This document shows, piece by piece, positions 15,333-28,190 of a stretch of DNA of 64,000 nucleotides. The notes under the pieces were generated by a model. It was not told the DNA's origin and made no database searches. It saw only the letters and a program-made list of their open reading frames with translations. Numbering within the stretch: the stretch's first letter is position 1; every line of letters begins with the position of its first letter. This DNA comes from Deltaproteobacteria bacterium (lineage in GTDB: Bacteria; Myxococcota_A; Polyangia; Polyangiales; Houyiibacteriaceae), in contig JAEPMI010000013.1 in the NCBI GenBank assembly GCA_017644045.1, forward strand, positions 1 to 64,000. Reading direction: 5' to 3'. The position numbers and the translations under genes are program-made.

Positions 15333-16091
15333 ATGAAGAGCGCCCGATACGACTCGATCGGCCATGGCTACGCCGACCAGCGGCGGGAAGACCCGGCGAT
15401 TCGACGGCTGATCGAAGAAGTGCTCGGCGATGCGCGCACCGTGCTCAACATCGGCGCGGGCACCGGCGCCTACGAACCGTCCGATCGGCACGTGCTCGCG
15501 TTCGAGCCGAGCGACGTGATGGCCGCGCAGCGACCCCCGAGCCGAGTCCCTGCGCTTCGGATCGGCGCGGGACCGCTCCCGCTCCGCGACGCGTCCGTGG
15601 ACGCGTCGATGGCGGTGCTCACCATTCACCACTGGGATCAGGAACGAGAGCGCGGGCTGCGCGAGCTCCGGCGGGTCACCCGCGGCCCGGTCGTGGTCCT
15701 GACCATCGACCCGACCGTGTCCCGCGAGCTCTGGCTGATGAAGGACTACTTCCCCGAGGTCGCGGCATTGGACGATGCGATCTTCCCATCGCTCGAGACG
15801 CTCTCGGAGTGGCTCGGGCGAACGAGAGTCGAGCCGGTTCCCGTCGCGCGAGACACGACGGACCGATCGCTGCTGGCGTTCTGGGCTCACCCCGAATGGG
15901 TCCTCGACCCGGCCGCGCGGGCCGCGACCTCGGGGTTCGCGCGCATGCCCGCGAGCGTGGTGGATCGTGTGGTTGACGCGGTGCGCCGCGATCTCGAGGA
16001 CGGCACTTGGGACGAGCGTCACGGGCATCTCCGCGAGCTCTCCCACTACGACGCCGGCCTACGCCTGGTGGTCGCAGAGCCTCGGAGCTGA
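15333..16091 (+). CDS. class I SAM-dependent methyltransferase
   Basis: This 252-residue cytoplasmic protein has a Rossmann methyltransferase core: VLNIGAGTGAYE (motif I) near residue 38, FEPS as the acidic end of strand 2, LPLRDASVDASMAVLTIHHW (motif IV region) and a following helix of conserved Arg residues. It transfers a methyl group from S-adenosylmethionine to an unknown small molecule, in the UbiE/methyltransferase-11 style. The preceding 138 bases have no gene that I can support, and no pathway context is visible. Confidence 0.8.
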   Translation: MKSARYDSIGHGYADQRREDPAIRRLIEEVLGDARTVLNIGAGTGAYEPSDRHVLAFEPSDVMAAQRPPSRVPALRIGAGPLPLRDASVDASMAVLTIHHWDQERERGLRELRRVTRGPVVVLTIDPTVSRELWLMKDYFPEVAALDDAIFPSLETLSEWLGRTRVEPVPVARDTTDRSLLAFWAHPEWVLDPAARAATSGFARMPASVVDRVVDAVRRDLEDGTWDERHGHLRELSHYDAGLRLVVAEPRS

Positions 16092-16142
16092 CCGCTTTCT
16101 CACGACTTGCGCTTCATTGATGAGCGCGCCAGGTTTCGCGGC

Positions 16143-17147
16143 ATGCGTACCGGCCCTCTCCTCGTCGTGCTCCTCGCGCTCCTCATCGGCTGCGACTCCG
16201 GCTCGCTCCGCTCCGGCGGGGATACCGACGACACCACGGGCGACGCCACGGTGGACACGGACATCGGGACCGAGCCGGGGCCGGGCCCGGGGCCGACGCC
16301 GGGGCCGACGCGAGCCGCTTGGCCCATGGGCACGACCATCGTGCTGTCGGGCCATTCGCTCACCGATGCGGTCATGTCGCATCCCTGGCCGGGGCGACTC
16401 ACCGAGGCGGTCATGCTGGATCCCGCCGGCGACTTCTCGCAGCTGAAGAAGGCGACCATTCCGGGCTCCTTCATTCACTGGCGCTGGAACAACCCCGAGC
16501 CCTCCAACGACCAGTCGGCGCAGTGGCCCGAGCACATGGACCGCTACCAGGGCCTCGTCATCACGACCGCCGTTCCGCTCTACGCGGACGCCGCGACGCG
16601 CCAGTCCGAACAGGTCGACTGGCTCAAGCGAGCCGCGGACGACGCGTGGGCGAACGGCAACGGCGGGCGCGGCGCGCCGACCCTGCTCTTCACCAGCTGG
16701 ACCCAGCTCCAAGCGGACCCCAGCGAACCACACCCGGAAGACGGCCTCCCCTTCCGGGAGCGACTGAACCGCGACGAGCCCCGGTGGGAAGCGATGCAGG
16801 ACTTCGTCAACGACAACCGGCCCGCGGGGCAGGCGCCGCTCTACCTGATCCCCGGTCATCGCCTGATGATGCGGGTCTTCGACGACATCGAAGCGGGCAC
16901 CGCGCCCTTCGGCTCCATCCGAGAGATCTTCGAGGACGACATCCACCCGAACGCCAACGGCAACTACGCGCTGGCGCTGCTCCACTACGCCTGCATCTAC
17001 GGTCGCGATCCCGCCGCGTACCTACCGAACCGACTCGCCGACAGTGACAGCCTGAGCGCCGAGCAGGCCGAGTACTTCAAGCGGATCGTCGCCGAGATCG
17101 TCACCGGCTACGCACGCACCGGCCTCACGAGCCTCACCGGCCGCTAG
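16143..17147 (+). CDS. SGNH/GDSL-like hydrolase lipoprotein
   Basis: The 334-residue lipoprotein has signal MRTGPLLVVLLALLIGC and a PGPGPGPTPGPT linker. The core begins TTIVLSGHSLTDAV, resembling block I of SGNH hydrolases with GHSL in place of GDSL, and ends with DDIHPNANGNY, the block V Asp-x-x-His pair. The middle is consistent with a flavodoxin-like fold. It probably cleaves an ester or acetyl group from an extracytoplasmic substrate. ATG 16143 is chosen over an upstream TTG because it gives a clean signal peptide. Confidence 0.6.
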   Translation: MRTGPLLVVLLALLIGCDSGSLRSGGDTDDTTGDATVDTDIGTEPGPGPGPTPGPTRAAWPMGTTIVLSGHSLTDAVMSHPWPGRLTEAVMLDPAGDFSQLKKATIPGSFIHWRWNNPEPSNDQSAQWPEHMDRYQGLVITTAVPLYADAATRQSEQVDWLKRAADDAWANGNGGRGAPTLLFTSWTQLQADPSEPHPEDGLPFRERLNRDEPRWEAMQDFVNDNRPAGQAPLYLIPGHRLMMRVFDDIEAGTAPFGSIREIFEDDIHPNANGNYALALLHYACIYGRDPAAYLPNRLADSDSLSAEQAEYFKRIVAEIVTGYARTGLTSLTGR

Positions 17148-17174
17148 CGGCGCCGGCTCTCCAGCTCGCCGAGC

Positions 17175-17489
17175 TCAGCCGGCGGTCTCGAGCGCCCGCA
17201 GCCGCGCTTCGTGATCGGCCACCTGCTCCCGGAGCTTCCGATCGGCGAGGACGGCGTCCTTCAGCTCGTGAACCGCGCCAGCGACCGCGACCAGCTCGGT
17301 GGCCAATCGACTCTCCATCTCGGACTGGCGTTGCTGAAGGCCATCGAGCCGAGAGTCGAGTCGGTCGGTCTGGGTGCCGAGGCGCTCGTTGGTCGCATCC
17401 AGGCGAGCATTGGTCGCATCCAGCCGCTCGTTCGTACGCCGGATCTCATCCCGGATCTCGCGCAGAATTTCGACGCTCAGGTCGGCCAC
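17175..17489 (-). CDS. small coiled-coil protein
   Basis: From GTG 17489 this is 104 residues, almost all predicted coiled coil, with a near-perfect seven-residue repeat (RTNERLD, ATNARLD, ATNERLG, TQTDRLD, SRLDGLQ) and a second leucine-zipper-like part at the C-terminus. No signal or membrane segment is seen. AGGA lies a few bases upstream of the start; an in-frame start at 17564 would give 129 residues. The function is unknown; such proteins often oligomerise or tether partners. Confidence 0.55.
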   Translation of the reverse strand: MADLSVEILREIRDEIRRTNERLDATNARLDATNERLGTQTDRLDSRLDGLQQRQSEMESRLATELVAVAGAVHELKDAVLADRKLREQVADHEARLRALETAG

Positions 17490-17606
17490 GTCCTGGATCC
17501 TAGCAGCTGTCGGACATGGTGGCCGATCGGGGAAGGTCGCTCTTCGCTGGTGCTGCCCATCCATCAGACGAAGCGATCGCAGAGAGTGCTAGCCTCAACG
17601 CCTGCG

Positions 17607-18548
17607 ATGTCCAACTCAGAACGGATCTTTCGAACCCTCCAAACGCCCAGTGACATTCAACGCCTCGCTGCTTCGGAGAGTGAGAGTCAGTTCCTAGACT
17701 ACAAGAGATCGAAACATGGGGACGAGAAGAGGTGGCGTCGCTCGATTGCCAAGGCTGTGTGTGCCTTCGCCAATGCAGAAGGTGGTGTAGTGGTTGTGGG
17801 CGTCAACGACTCCACGCGTGCGCTTGAGCCATTCGCTGTGGGACTCCAGCTGGAGGAGGAAGTACAACGGGCGATCGTGACGGCGGTACAACCGTACCCA
17901 TCGCGAATCGAAGTGAAGTCGTTGGGGTCACCGAACGGCTATCTCGTAATCCACTCGCCTAGAAGCTTCGAGGCCCCGCACGCTTTCCACAACCCCGACA
18001 AGAAGGGGGGCCTTTGGTACCCGCAACGAAGGGGCGAATCTTCGGAGGCGATGCGGCATGGGGAGCTCGCCGATATGTTCGGGCGCCGGTTGTTGCCCGA
18101 GTTTCGACTTGAAGGATTGGGGCGACTGATCGAGGACAGTTCGCCCCGCCTGCTCTTCCTCCTACGGCTTCGCAACAGTGGTGGCGCGTCGGCTCAACAG
18201 CCGGCCGTTGTGTTCGATGGCGAATCCTCTTCCGGCTCAGGCCTGTGCGGAAGCTTGATACCCGCGACCGACGGAGGTTCGATTTGGGAGAGGGCGCGTT
18301 CCGCCTCGGACCAGCGTAAAATGATCCGCTCAGTGGTCGGGACGTTTCTGCACCCAGGGCAGGTAGAGGACCTTGCTCGTTGGGAGTTCTCGGAGAAAGG
18401 GCCGTGGCAGCCGCCTTGGACGCTGTTTTGCGACATCTATTCCGGGAATAATGCGGCGGCTCGATGCACCTTGAAGATCTCCGAGTCGCTGGTCATGAGA
18501 GTGAGGGCGGCTGACGGATCCAGTGTGTCGATTCCCAGCAATGACTAG
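17607..18548 (+). CDS. AlbA_2 (Schlafen AlbA)-domain protein
   Basis: The 313-residue protein begins with an AlbA_2 domain: ESQFLDYKRS, then the hallmark CAFANAEGGVVVVGVND near residues 50-66, and GYLVIHSPRS. The C-terminal 150 residues are unassigned. AlbA_2 domains occur in transcriptional regulators, Schlafen nucleases and defence proteins. Base composition falls to about 55% GC in a 60-base stretch counted (17701-17760), clearly below its neighbours, and codon choice is unlike theirs, which suggests acquisition by transfer. There is no partner gene, so a regulatory or defence role is open. Confidence 0.7.
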   Translation: MSNSERIFRTLQTPSDIQRLAASESESQFLDYKRSKHGDEKRWRRSIAKAVCAFANAEGGVVVVGVNDSTRALEPFAVGLQLEEEVQRAIVTAVQPYPSRIEVKSLGSPNGYLVIHSPRSFEAPHAFHNPDKKGGLWYPQRRGESSEAMRHGELADMFGRRLLPEFRLEGLGRLIEDSSPRLLFLLRLRNSGGASAQQPAVVFDGESSSGSGLCGSLIPATDGGSIWERARSASDQRKMIRSVVGTFLHPGQVEDLARWEFSEKGPWQPPWTLFCDIYSGNNAAARCTLKISESLVMRVRAADGSSVSIPSND

Positions 18549-18636
18549 ACCGACTCATTGTGGTCGCCTCCAGTCCAAGTCGGCCGGAGCCTCCCACGGG
18601 CACCGCCTTGAAAAGCTGGACAGTCGAGCGCCGGCC

Positions 18637-19542
18637 ATGTCATGGCGATGCATGCTTCGCCTCGGCCTCACAGCGTTGATCTCGGTGCTCTGTCTCGGCT
18701 GCGGAGACGACGACCTGCCCGATCCGGGGCTCGACGCGGGCGATCGTCCGGAGGATGCGGGCTCGACCGAGGACGATGCGGGACCGCGACCGCCACCCTT
18801 CGAGGGACCCACGGGTCTGTCGACCGGCTGCGGTAGCGCCGCGACGGCAGGGCTCGAGGAAGAGAGCATCGAAGCCGGCGGAATGGAGCGCACCTACCTG
18901 CTGGCGGTGCCCGAAGGCTACGACCCGGAGGTCGGACACGCGCTGATCTTCGTCTTCCACGGCGCGGGCGACAGCGCGCGCAACATGTCGCGCTTGGAGT
19001 TCGAAGCCGAAGCGGGTGGTGAGGCCGTCGTGGTCTACCCGCAAGGCGGGCCGGTGCTCGCCGGGTCGAGCGGCTGGTTGCTCGACGACGGTACCGTCGA
19101 CACCGAATTCTTCGACGCCCTCCTTCAATCGATGGAGGAGCGCTTCTGCATCGACCGGGCGCGCGTCTTCGCGTCCGGGTTCTCCTACGGCGGCTACTTC
19201 TCCAACCTGCTCGGGTGCGCGCGCGGCGACGTGGTCCGTGCAGTCGCGCCGGTCGCGGCAGCGGCCCCGAGTGCCGAGTGTCGTGGACAGGCCGCGGCCT
19301 GGGTGGCGCACGGCAACGCAGACGAGGTGGTCCCCTTCGCGGCGGGCACCACCGCCCGGCGACGCTGGAGCTCCCGGAACGGGTGCGCAGCGGAAGTGAG
19401 CCCAGCGACGCCGACCTTCTGCTCGTCCCACGTCGGCTGCGACGAGGGCTACCCCGTGCACTTCTGCGAGCACGACGGTGGGCACACCTGGCCGACCTGG
19501 GCGCGAGCGGCGATCTGGGAGTTCTTCTCCAGCCTTCCGTGA
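18637..19542 (+). CDS. PHB-depolymerase/feruloyl-esterase-like lipoprotein
   Basis: This 301-residue lipoprotein has a signal ending ISVLCLGC and mature CGDDDLPDPG with a DAG-rich linker. The hydrolase part starts with RTYLLAVPEGYDP and FVFHGAGDSARN (oxyanion strand) and has nucleophile elbow GFSYGG (Ser183), acid in HGNADEVVPF and histidine in DGGHTWP, the order of the esterase PHB depolymerase/CE1 family. It likely hydrolyses extracytoplasmic esters such as poly-3-hydroxybutyrate or feruloyl polysaccharide; which one cannot be told. ATG 18652 is an alternative start. Confidence 0.75.
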   Translation: MSWRCMLRLGLTALISVLCLGCGDDDLPDPGLDAGDRPEDAGSTEDDAGPRPPPFEGPTGLSTGCGSAATAGLEEESIEAGGMERTYLLAVPEGYDPEVGHALIFVFHGAGDSARNMSRLEFEAEAGGEAVVVYPQGGPVLAGSSGWLLDDGTVDTEFFDALLQSMEERFCIDRARVFASGFSYGGYFSNLLGCARGDVVRAVAPVAAAAPSAECRGQAAAWVAHGNADEVVPFAAGTTARRRWSSRNGCAAEVSPATPTFCSSHVGCDEGYPVHFCEHDGGHTWPTWARAAIWEFFSSLP

Positions 19543-19572
19543 ACCGAGGTGTGGTGGGTCCGACCGCTCCAG

Positions 19573-19932
19573 TCACTCTGGATGGGTGAACCGCATGGGC
19601 GTGGTGGACGGAGTGAAGATCGGCTCCGAGAACGCATACCCTGGCTCGAACTCCGGGTGAACGACCAGCTCGAGCGATGGAGGCACCAACCACCCCAGCG
19701 CCTCCCGAAGCTCCTGGGCCAAACGCTCGAGGCCCCTCGGGGTGAGGCATCGCTGATAGCAGGCCGGCTCTGGGCAGCACACGGGGCGAGTCTTGGAGTA
19801 CGCGAGCTGGAGCTCGATATGCACAGTCGGCTCGCGGACCTCGACCGAGCGCACCCGGACCGGCACGTCCGGGTGCACACCGATCTCGGCGAGCAGTCGC
19901 TGTACCGAGGATGGGGCGAGGTGTGGCGTCAC
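19573..19932 (-). CDS. hypothetical protein, 119 residues
   Basis: Starting at GTG 19932, the frame encodes a protein with no signal or membrane segment, a basic middle and a compact CCPEPACYQRC group that could bind metal or form disulfides. It lies between the convergent esterase and isocitrate dehydrogenase genes, on the same strand as the latter and downstream of nothing obvious. I do not recognise the family. Codon use looks coding, but the support is modest. Confidence 0.45.
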   Translation of the reverse strand: MTPHLAPSSVQRLLAEIGVHPDVPVRVRSVEVREPTVHIELQLAYSKTRPVCCPEPACYQRCLTPRGLERLAQELREALGWLVPPSLELVVHPEFEPGYAFSEPIFTPSTTPMRFTHPE

Positions 19933-19985
19933 GCGCTCCAGCCGAGAGGAGCGACGTCGGGTGAGCCCGGCGCGCTCTCTCGTTC

Positions 19986-23626
<3,641 letters not shown>

Positions 23627-23656
23627 GGCGATGGCCGAGCGATCGAGTGACGTCGG

Positions 23657-23962
23657 CTATTGGGCCGCGCGAATGGCCTCCACGAGCTCCGCTTTGGTCA
23701 TCGAGCTGCGACCGTCGATGCCGAGCTGCTTGGCGCGGCTGTAGAGCTCGTCCTTGGTCCGCGACTCGAGGGAGGAGTTCGGGTTGCCGGTGCCCTCCGT
23801 TCGCTTCTTGCCGCTCTTGGTCTCGCCTTCCTGACGGCGCTCCTTGTTCACCGTCCGCGCGGCAATCTCCTTGGCGCGCTCCTCGGACTTGCCGCGCTGC
23901 TTCTGGCTCTGCTTGATGTGTTCGTACTGGCGCTCGCGTTTGGCGCTCCATGCGTCGGGCAT
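23657..23962 (-). CDS. small conserved protein with Rho-N-like C-terminus
   Basis: This 101-residue basic protein begins with a motif widely found in short bacterial proteins, WSAKRERQYEHIKQSQKQRG, continuing SEERAKEIAARTVNKERR, and ends with SRTKDELYSRAKQLGIDG, a SAP/Rho-N-like helix pair. Homologues are often named plasmid stabilisation protein, without firm evidence. Nucleic-acid binding is likely from composition. It lies in the same orientation as the small lipoprotein upstream. Confidence 0.75.
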   Translation of the reverse strand: MPDAWSAKRERQYEHIKQSQKQRGKSEERAKEIAARTVNKERRQEGETKSGKKRTEGTGNPNSSLESRTKDELYSRAKQLGIDGRSSMTKAELVEAIRAAQ

Positions 23963-24006
23963 GTCGTCTCCTTTCGTTTGGGGCTGGGTGGAGGTCCTGG
24001 CTTCCG

Positions 24007-24300
24007 TCAGTAGCCGGACTCCTCACGTTCGCCGTCCTCGACCGCGTCGATGCGCTGCGCGGCGGTCAGTCCGGGTTCCTCCTCGACCTCGGTGCCGACC
24101 TCCTCGGCCAGCTCGGCGCGCTCCTCGGCGATCTCACCCTGGATCTGCTGGTCGATGGGCCCGTAGCCCTCTTCCGCGGCGTGGGCTTCGGCCCGCTCTT
24201 CGGCCCGCTCCTGAGTCTCGACAGAGGCTCCCTCGGGTGTGTCGCAGGCAGCACCGATGGGAAGGGCGAGAATGATGGCGAATAGGGTGTGCTTGGTCAT
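24007..24300 (-). CDS. small acidic coiled-coil lipoprotein
   Basis: The 97-residue product has signal MTKHTLFAIILALPIGAAC and a very acidic helical body (ERAEERAEAHAAEEGYGP and following), likely coiled coil. The lipobox GAAC is atypical. It may be an envelope tether, but the function is unknown. It precedes the small Rho-N-like gene on the same strand by 44 bases. Confidence 0.6.
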   Translation of the reverse strand: MTKHTLFAIILALPIGAACDTPEGASVETQERAEERAEAHAAEEGYGPIDQQIQGEIAEERAELAEEVGTEVEEEPGLTAAQRIDAVEDGEREESGY

Positions 24301-24455
24301 ACCCGAGGAGGCTGCAAGCACGGTTCCAGCACCGACCTCGCGGTCGGTGTCATCTGGCGTGACATCACGCCACGATCGTCGCGAGCTGCCTCCGCCCCGG
24401 GCTTCGAGACAGAGCGCTACTGTCGAAGTCGCGGGGAGTTCCCTAGAGACACCGC

Positions 24456-25502
24456 ATGGTCGAACGACAGGAAGAGCTCATTCGGCGCGTGGGGATCGGA
24501 CTGGGGATCGCGACTCTCTTCGTGTTCGCGTTCCTCGCCATCTTCTACGGCGGCCACGTGGTGCTCGTGGCGTTCGCGGGGTTCCTCCTCGCCATCTACT
24601 TTCGTGGGATCGCGCGCTTCCTGGGCAAGTGGATCCCGGTACGGACGCGCTGGCTGGTCGGCTTCGTCCTGCTCGCGCACGCCGGGTTGGCCGTTCTCTT
24701 CGCGTGGTACGCGGCGCCGCTGCTCGAAGCGCAGGGAAGGCAGTTGGCAGAGCAGCTGCCCGAGGCGGTGGGCAAGTTGCGCGACACGCTACGAGACCGG
24801 TCCTGGGGCCGGCCGCTGCTCGGCGCGATCCCCGACCCATCATCGTTCACCTGGCGCGATTTCCGCGGCCTGGGGATCATCTCGTCGAGCTTCTCGTTCG
24901 TGGTGGACCTCGGTGTGATCCTGGTCGTCGGGATCTATGGATCGCTGGAACCCGACACCTACCGCCGCGGCCTCTTGCTCCTCTTTCCACCGCGCCTGCG
25001 CGACGAGGCGGCGAGGGTCACCGAGAAGGCGGTCGCCACATTGCGTCGGTTCATTCTCGGCAGCTTCGGGTCGGCCACGATCATCGGCGTGGGCTCCGCG
25101 GTCGGACTGGCGATCCTGGGGGTGCCCCTGCCGGTGATGATGGGACTGATCGCCGGGCTGCTGACCTTCATCCCAAACATCGGACCGATGCTGAGCGTGG
25201 TGCCGCCCGCGCTCCTCGCGCTGATGCAGAGCCCGACGCTCGCGCTCTGGGTGCTGCTCCTCTACGGCGGCTTGCAGTTCCTCGAGGGCTCCGTGATCAC
25301 GCCCATGATCCAACGGCGAGCCGTGAAGCTGCCGCCGGCGATCCTGGTGCTCGCGCAGGTCCTCCTCGGGGTGCTCGCGGGTCCGCTCGGCATCGCGCTG
25401 GCCGCGCCGCTCACCGCGCTCGGGTTGGTGCTCATGAACGAGCTCTACGTCCAGGAACCGGACGACGTCCCGAGCGACTCCCCGAGTGAGGGGGTCCGGT
25501 GA
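24456..25502 (+). CDS. AI-2E family (PerM/UPF0118) membrane transporter
   Basis: This 348-residue inner-membrane protein has about eight transmembrane segments and the family signatures LTFIPNIGPMLSVVPPALLAL and EGSVITPMIQRRAVKLPPAI near the C-terminus, with a helical loop after segment 3. Members export small solutes such as autoinducer-2 or carry out Na+/H+ exchange; the substrate here is unknown. It has no operon partner; the following GFA gene starts 54 bases downstream. Confidence 0.88.
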   Translation: MVERQEELIRRVGIGLGIATLFVFAFLAIFYGGHVVLVAFAGFLLAIYFRGIARFLGKWIPVRTRWLVGFVLLAHAGLAVLFAWYAAPLLEAQGRQLAEQLPEAVGKLRDTLRDRSWGRPLLGAIPDPSSFTWRDFRGLGIISSSFSFVVDLGVILVVGIYGSLEPDTYRRGLLLLFPPRLRDEAARVTEKAVATLRRFILGSFGSATIIGVGSAVGLAILGVPLPVMMGLIAGLLTFIPNIGPMLSVVPPALLALMQSPTLALWVLLLYGGLQFLEGSVITPMIQRRAVKLPPAILVLAQVLLGVLAGPLGIALAAPLTALGLVLMNELYVQEPDDVPSDSPSEGVR

Positions 25503-25556
25503 CGCCCACCTCGATCCGTGGGCGCATCGGGTCGTGGCGCGGGATACCCTGCGGCC

Positions 25557-25961
25557 ATGACGAACTACACCGGCGAATGTCTCTGCGGCGCGGTGCGCTA
25601 TCGAATCGTGGCCGAGGCCCCGAAGGCGATGTTCCTCTGCCACTGCACGCGGTGCCGGAAGGAGACCGGGACGCTGCACGGGGCGAACGTCTTCTTCCGA
25701 GAAGGCGAGCTCACCTTCGAGCGCGGCGAGGAGCTGCTCTCCCGCTTCGCGCTCGAGGGGACGCGGAAGAAGCGCTGGTTCTGCAAGACGTGTGGGAGCC
25801 CGATGCCGCGGCAAGACGACAACGGAATGATCGTGCTCCCGGCCGGCTCGCTCGACGACGGGTCGACGCTCACGCCGAACGCGCACATCTTCCACGACAG
25901 CCGCGCCGAGTGGGCCGACCGCGCCGCCGACGCGCCGCGCCACTCCGAGTACGCCGGCTGA
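25557..25961 (+). CDS. GFA-family zinc protein
   Basis: At 134 residues this protein carries the cysteine pattern of glutathione-dependent formaldehyde-activating enzyme-like proteins: GECLCGAV, CHCTRCRKETG and WFCKTCGSPM, together enough for two zinc sites. Some members were reported to promote formaldehyde-glutathione adduct formation, but most have no known function. No glutathione-dependent dehydrogenase lies nearby. The stop is one base from the convergent oxidoreductase stop. Confidence 0.85.
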   Translation: MTNYTGECLCGAVRYRIVAEAPKAMFLCHCTRCRKETGTLHGANVFFREGELTFERGEELLSRFALEGTRKKRWFCKTCGSPMPRQDDNGMIVLPAGSLDDGSTLTPNAHIFHDSRAEWADRAADAPRHSEYAG

Positions 25962-25962
25962 C

Positions 25963-26964
25963 TCACGCCACGGCACGAATCGCCGATCGCTCCTCGGACC
26001 GGGGCCGCATCTCGATGACGACATCACCCGGGAGACGACCTTCGAGCGCACGGTGGGCGTCGGCGATCCGGTCGAGCGGGAAGCGCTCGGCCACCACCGG
26101 GCGGACGGCGCCGATCTCGACGAGCTCGCGCAGGTCTTCCATGCCTTCGGTCGAACCCATCGCCACGCCGGTCATCGCGCGCCGCCCGCCGCGCAGCGCG
26201 GTGAAGGCCATCTGCACCAGCAGGCGCGGCGTCATGTAGAGTGAGAGGTAGCGACCGGTCTCGGTGAGCGAGCCGCGGAAGGAGCGGAAGTGATCGCCCT
26301 CGGTGGTGTCGAAGATCACGTCCCAGCGCTCGTCGCGCGCGGTGAAGTCCTCGGCGGTGTAGTCGATGAAGTCGTCGGCGCCGAGCGCGCGGACGAGCTC
26401 GGCGTCGCGGCTGCCGACGGCGGTGACGTGGGCACCGAGGTGCCTGGCGATCTGGACCGCCATGCGGCCGACGCCGCCGGTCGCGCCGACGACCAGCACC
26501 CGCTCGCCGGGCTGCACCTTTGCCATGTCGCGCAGGAAGGTCAGCGCGGTGCCAGCGCCATAGGGAATGGCGGCGGCTTCGGCGTGGTCGAGGACCTCGG
26601 GCTTGTCGGCGATGGCGCCGTCCTCGCTCACCACGACGTACTCGGCGTAGGCGCCGCGGTCGACACCGCCGAAGACCTCGTCGCCGACGGAGAAACGAGT
26701 CACGTCGGACCCGACCGCGACGACACGGCCGGAGAACATGGTCCCACCGACGCTGTGGCGAGGGCGGAAGAGACCGAAGAGCAGCCGGCCGAAGACGGCG
26801 GAGACGCCGGGGAAGTCGGCGGCGCGAAGACGCCGGTCGCCCTGGGTGACGGCGGCGGCGTGAACCTCGACGAGCACCTCGCCGGGACCGGGCTGGGGCC
26901 GGTCGGTCTCGGTGACTCGCAGGACATCGGGGGTTCCGTACTCGGTGTTCGTGGCGGCTCGCAT
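25963..26964 (-). CDS. zinc-independent medium-chain dehydrogenase/quinone-reductase-like protein
   Basis: The 333-residue protein has GYLSL-type MDR architecture: N-terminal GroES-like barrel with GDRRLRAADFPG and GTMFSGRVVAVG, then the NADP site VLVVGATGGVGRMAVQIARH and a substrate domain. The catalytic zinc ligands of alcohol dehydrogenases are absent, which is typical of quinone reductases. GAGGAG lies upstream of ATG 26964. It is divergent from the LysR gene at 27063, an arrangement that often means the regulator controls it. Confidence 0.85.
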   Translation of the reverse strand: MRAATNTEYGTPDVLRVTETDRPQPGPGEVLVEVHAAAVTQGDRRLRAADFPGVSAVFGRLLFGLFRPRHSVGGTMFSGRVVAVGSDVTRFSVGDEVFGGVDRGAYAEYVVVSEDGAIADKPEVLDHAEAAAIPYGAGTALTFLRDMAKVQPGERVLVVGATGGVGRMAVQIARHLGAHVTAVGSRDAELVRALGADDFIDYTAEDFTARDERWDVIFDTTEGDHFRSFRGSLTETGRYLSLYMTPRLLVQMAFTALRGGRRAMTGVAMGSTEGMEDLRELVEIGAVRPVVAERFPLDRIADAHRALEGRLPGDVVIEMRPRSEERSAIRAVA

Positions 26965-27062
26965 GGCTGTCTCCTCTTCGTTGGCGAGGGCCGTTCCCTC
27001 GCCGCACGAACACCATGACATTCATCCGCGTTTCGAAAATCGTCTGATCTCGCACTTGTGAT
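26965..27062. promoter_or_regulatory. divergent promoter region of oxidoreductase and LysR genes
   Basis: This 98-base gap contains TTTCGAAA at 27032-27039, a perfect palindrome within a less GC-rich segment. It is a candidate LysR operator for the two divergent genes. No unambiguous promoter hexamers are seen. Confidence 0.35.
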
Positions 27063-27989
27063 ATGCATCTGCGTATGGATTGGACGCGGGTCGACTTCGA
27101 CTGGAACCGGGCGCGGGCCTTCTTGGTCACGGCCGAGGAGGGCTCCTTCTCCGCGGCGGCACGGTCGCTGAACACCACCCAGCCCACGATCGGCCGGCAG
27201 GTCGCGGCTCTCGAGAGCGAGCTCGACGTGGTGCTCTTCGAGCGAGTGGGCCGAGGGCTCGAGCTGACTCCGACCGGCCTCGAGCTGCTCGAGCACGTCC
27301 GGGCGATGGCGAGCCACGCGACGGCTCTCTCACGGGTCGCTGCGGGGCAGGCGGTCTCGCTCAACGGCCCCGTGGTGATCTCGGCTGGCGAGGTCATCGC
27401 GGCCTGGGTCCTACCGCCGATCGTCGCGCGGATCCGTGCCCTGCACCCGGGCATCACGATCGAGATCATCGCGACCAACCAGACGAGCGACCTGGGCCGG
27501 CGCGAGGCGGACATCGCCGTCCGCAGCTACCGTCCGACCGACACCGCGCTGGTCGCCAAGAAGATCCGCGACGACCGAGGGTACCTCTACGCCACGCCCG
27601 AGTATCTCGCCTCGATCGGCGACCCCACCACCCCAGCCGAGCTCTCCCGCGCCGAGTTCATCGCCTTCGACGCGACCGACGTATTCATGAAGGGCCTCAA
27701 CGCGATGGGGCTGAGCCTGACGCCCGAGTCGTTTCCCTACGTGTGCGGCAACCAACACGTGCAGTGGGCACTGATCACCCAGGGCGCGGGCATCGGCGTG
27801 ATGATGGCCGCCATCGGCGACGCCGACCCGCGGGTCCAGCGGGCGTCGGACGACTTGGTGTTCGAGGTCCCGCTGTGGCTGACGAGCCACCGTGAGGTCC
27901 GGACGAGCCGACGCGTCCGAGTGGTCTTCGACTTCCTCGCCGAAGCTCTCGCCGACGATCCGTGGCCCAACGCTCCCCTGGTGGGCTGA
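27063..27989 (+). CDS. LysR-family transcriptional regulator
   Basis: This 308-residue regulator has the LysR winged helix-turn-helix at about residues 10-70 (FLVTAEEGSFSAAARSLNTT, QPTIGRQVAALE, then LELTPTGLELLEHV) and a two-lobed effector domain from about residue 95. It most likely senses an unknown small molecule and controls the divergent oxidoreductase. The start ATG 27063 is chosen; ATG 27075 would also keep the domain. Confidence 0.9.
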   Translation: MHLRMDWTRVDFDWNRARAFLVTAEEGSFSAAARSLNTTQPTIGRQVAALESELDVVLFERVGRGLELTPTGLELLEHVRAMASHATALSRVAAGQAVSLNGPVVISAGEVIAAWVLPPIVARIRALHPGITIEIIATNQTSDLGRREADIAVRSYRPTDTALVAKKIRDDRGYLYATPEYLASIGDPTTPAELSRAEFIAFDATDVFMKGLNAMGLSLTPESFPYVCGNQHVQWALITQGAGIGVMMAAIGDADPRVQRASDDLVFEVPLWLTSHREVRTSRRVRVVFDFLAEALADDPWPNAPLVG

Positions 27990-28190
27990 GCACGGACGAC
28001 GGATGACGACGGGGTCGGCCAAAGCGACGAAACGACCGTTGACGATCGGCGGAGGCCGACACAGATCGCCGCCCGTGACTGCCAGGCTCACGCGCAACGA
28101 CTCCTTCCAGGTTCGCGATTACGCGATCCATGGACCGGATTGCGCGCGCCGCGCCGGGTAGTCTTCGCGCGACGACACCGTCGTTCTTCG

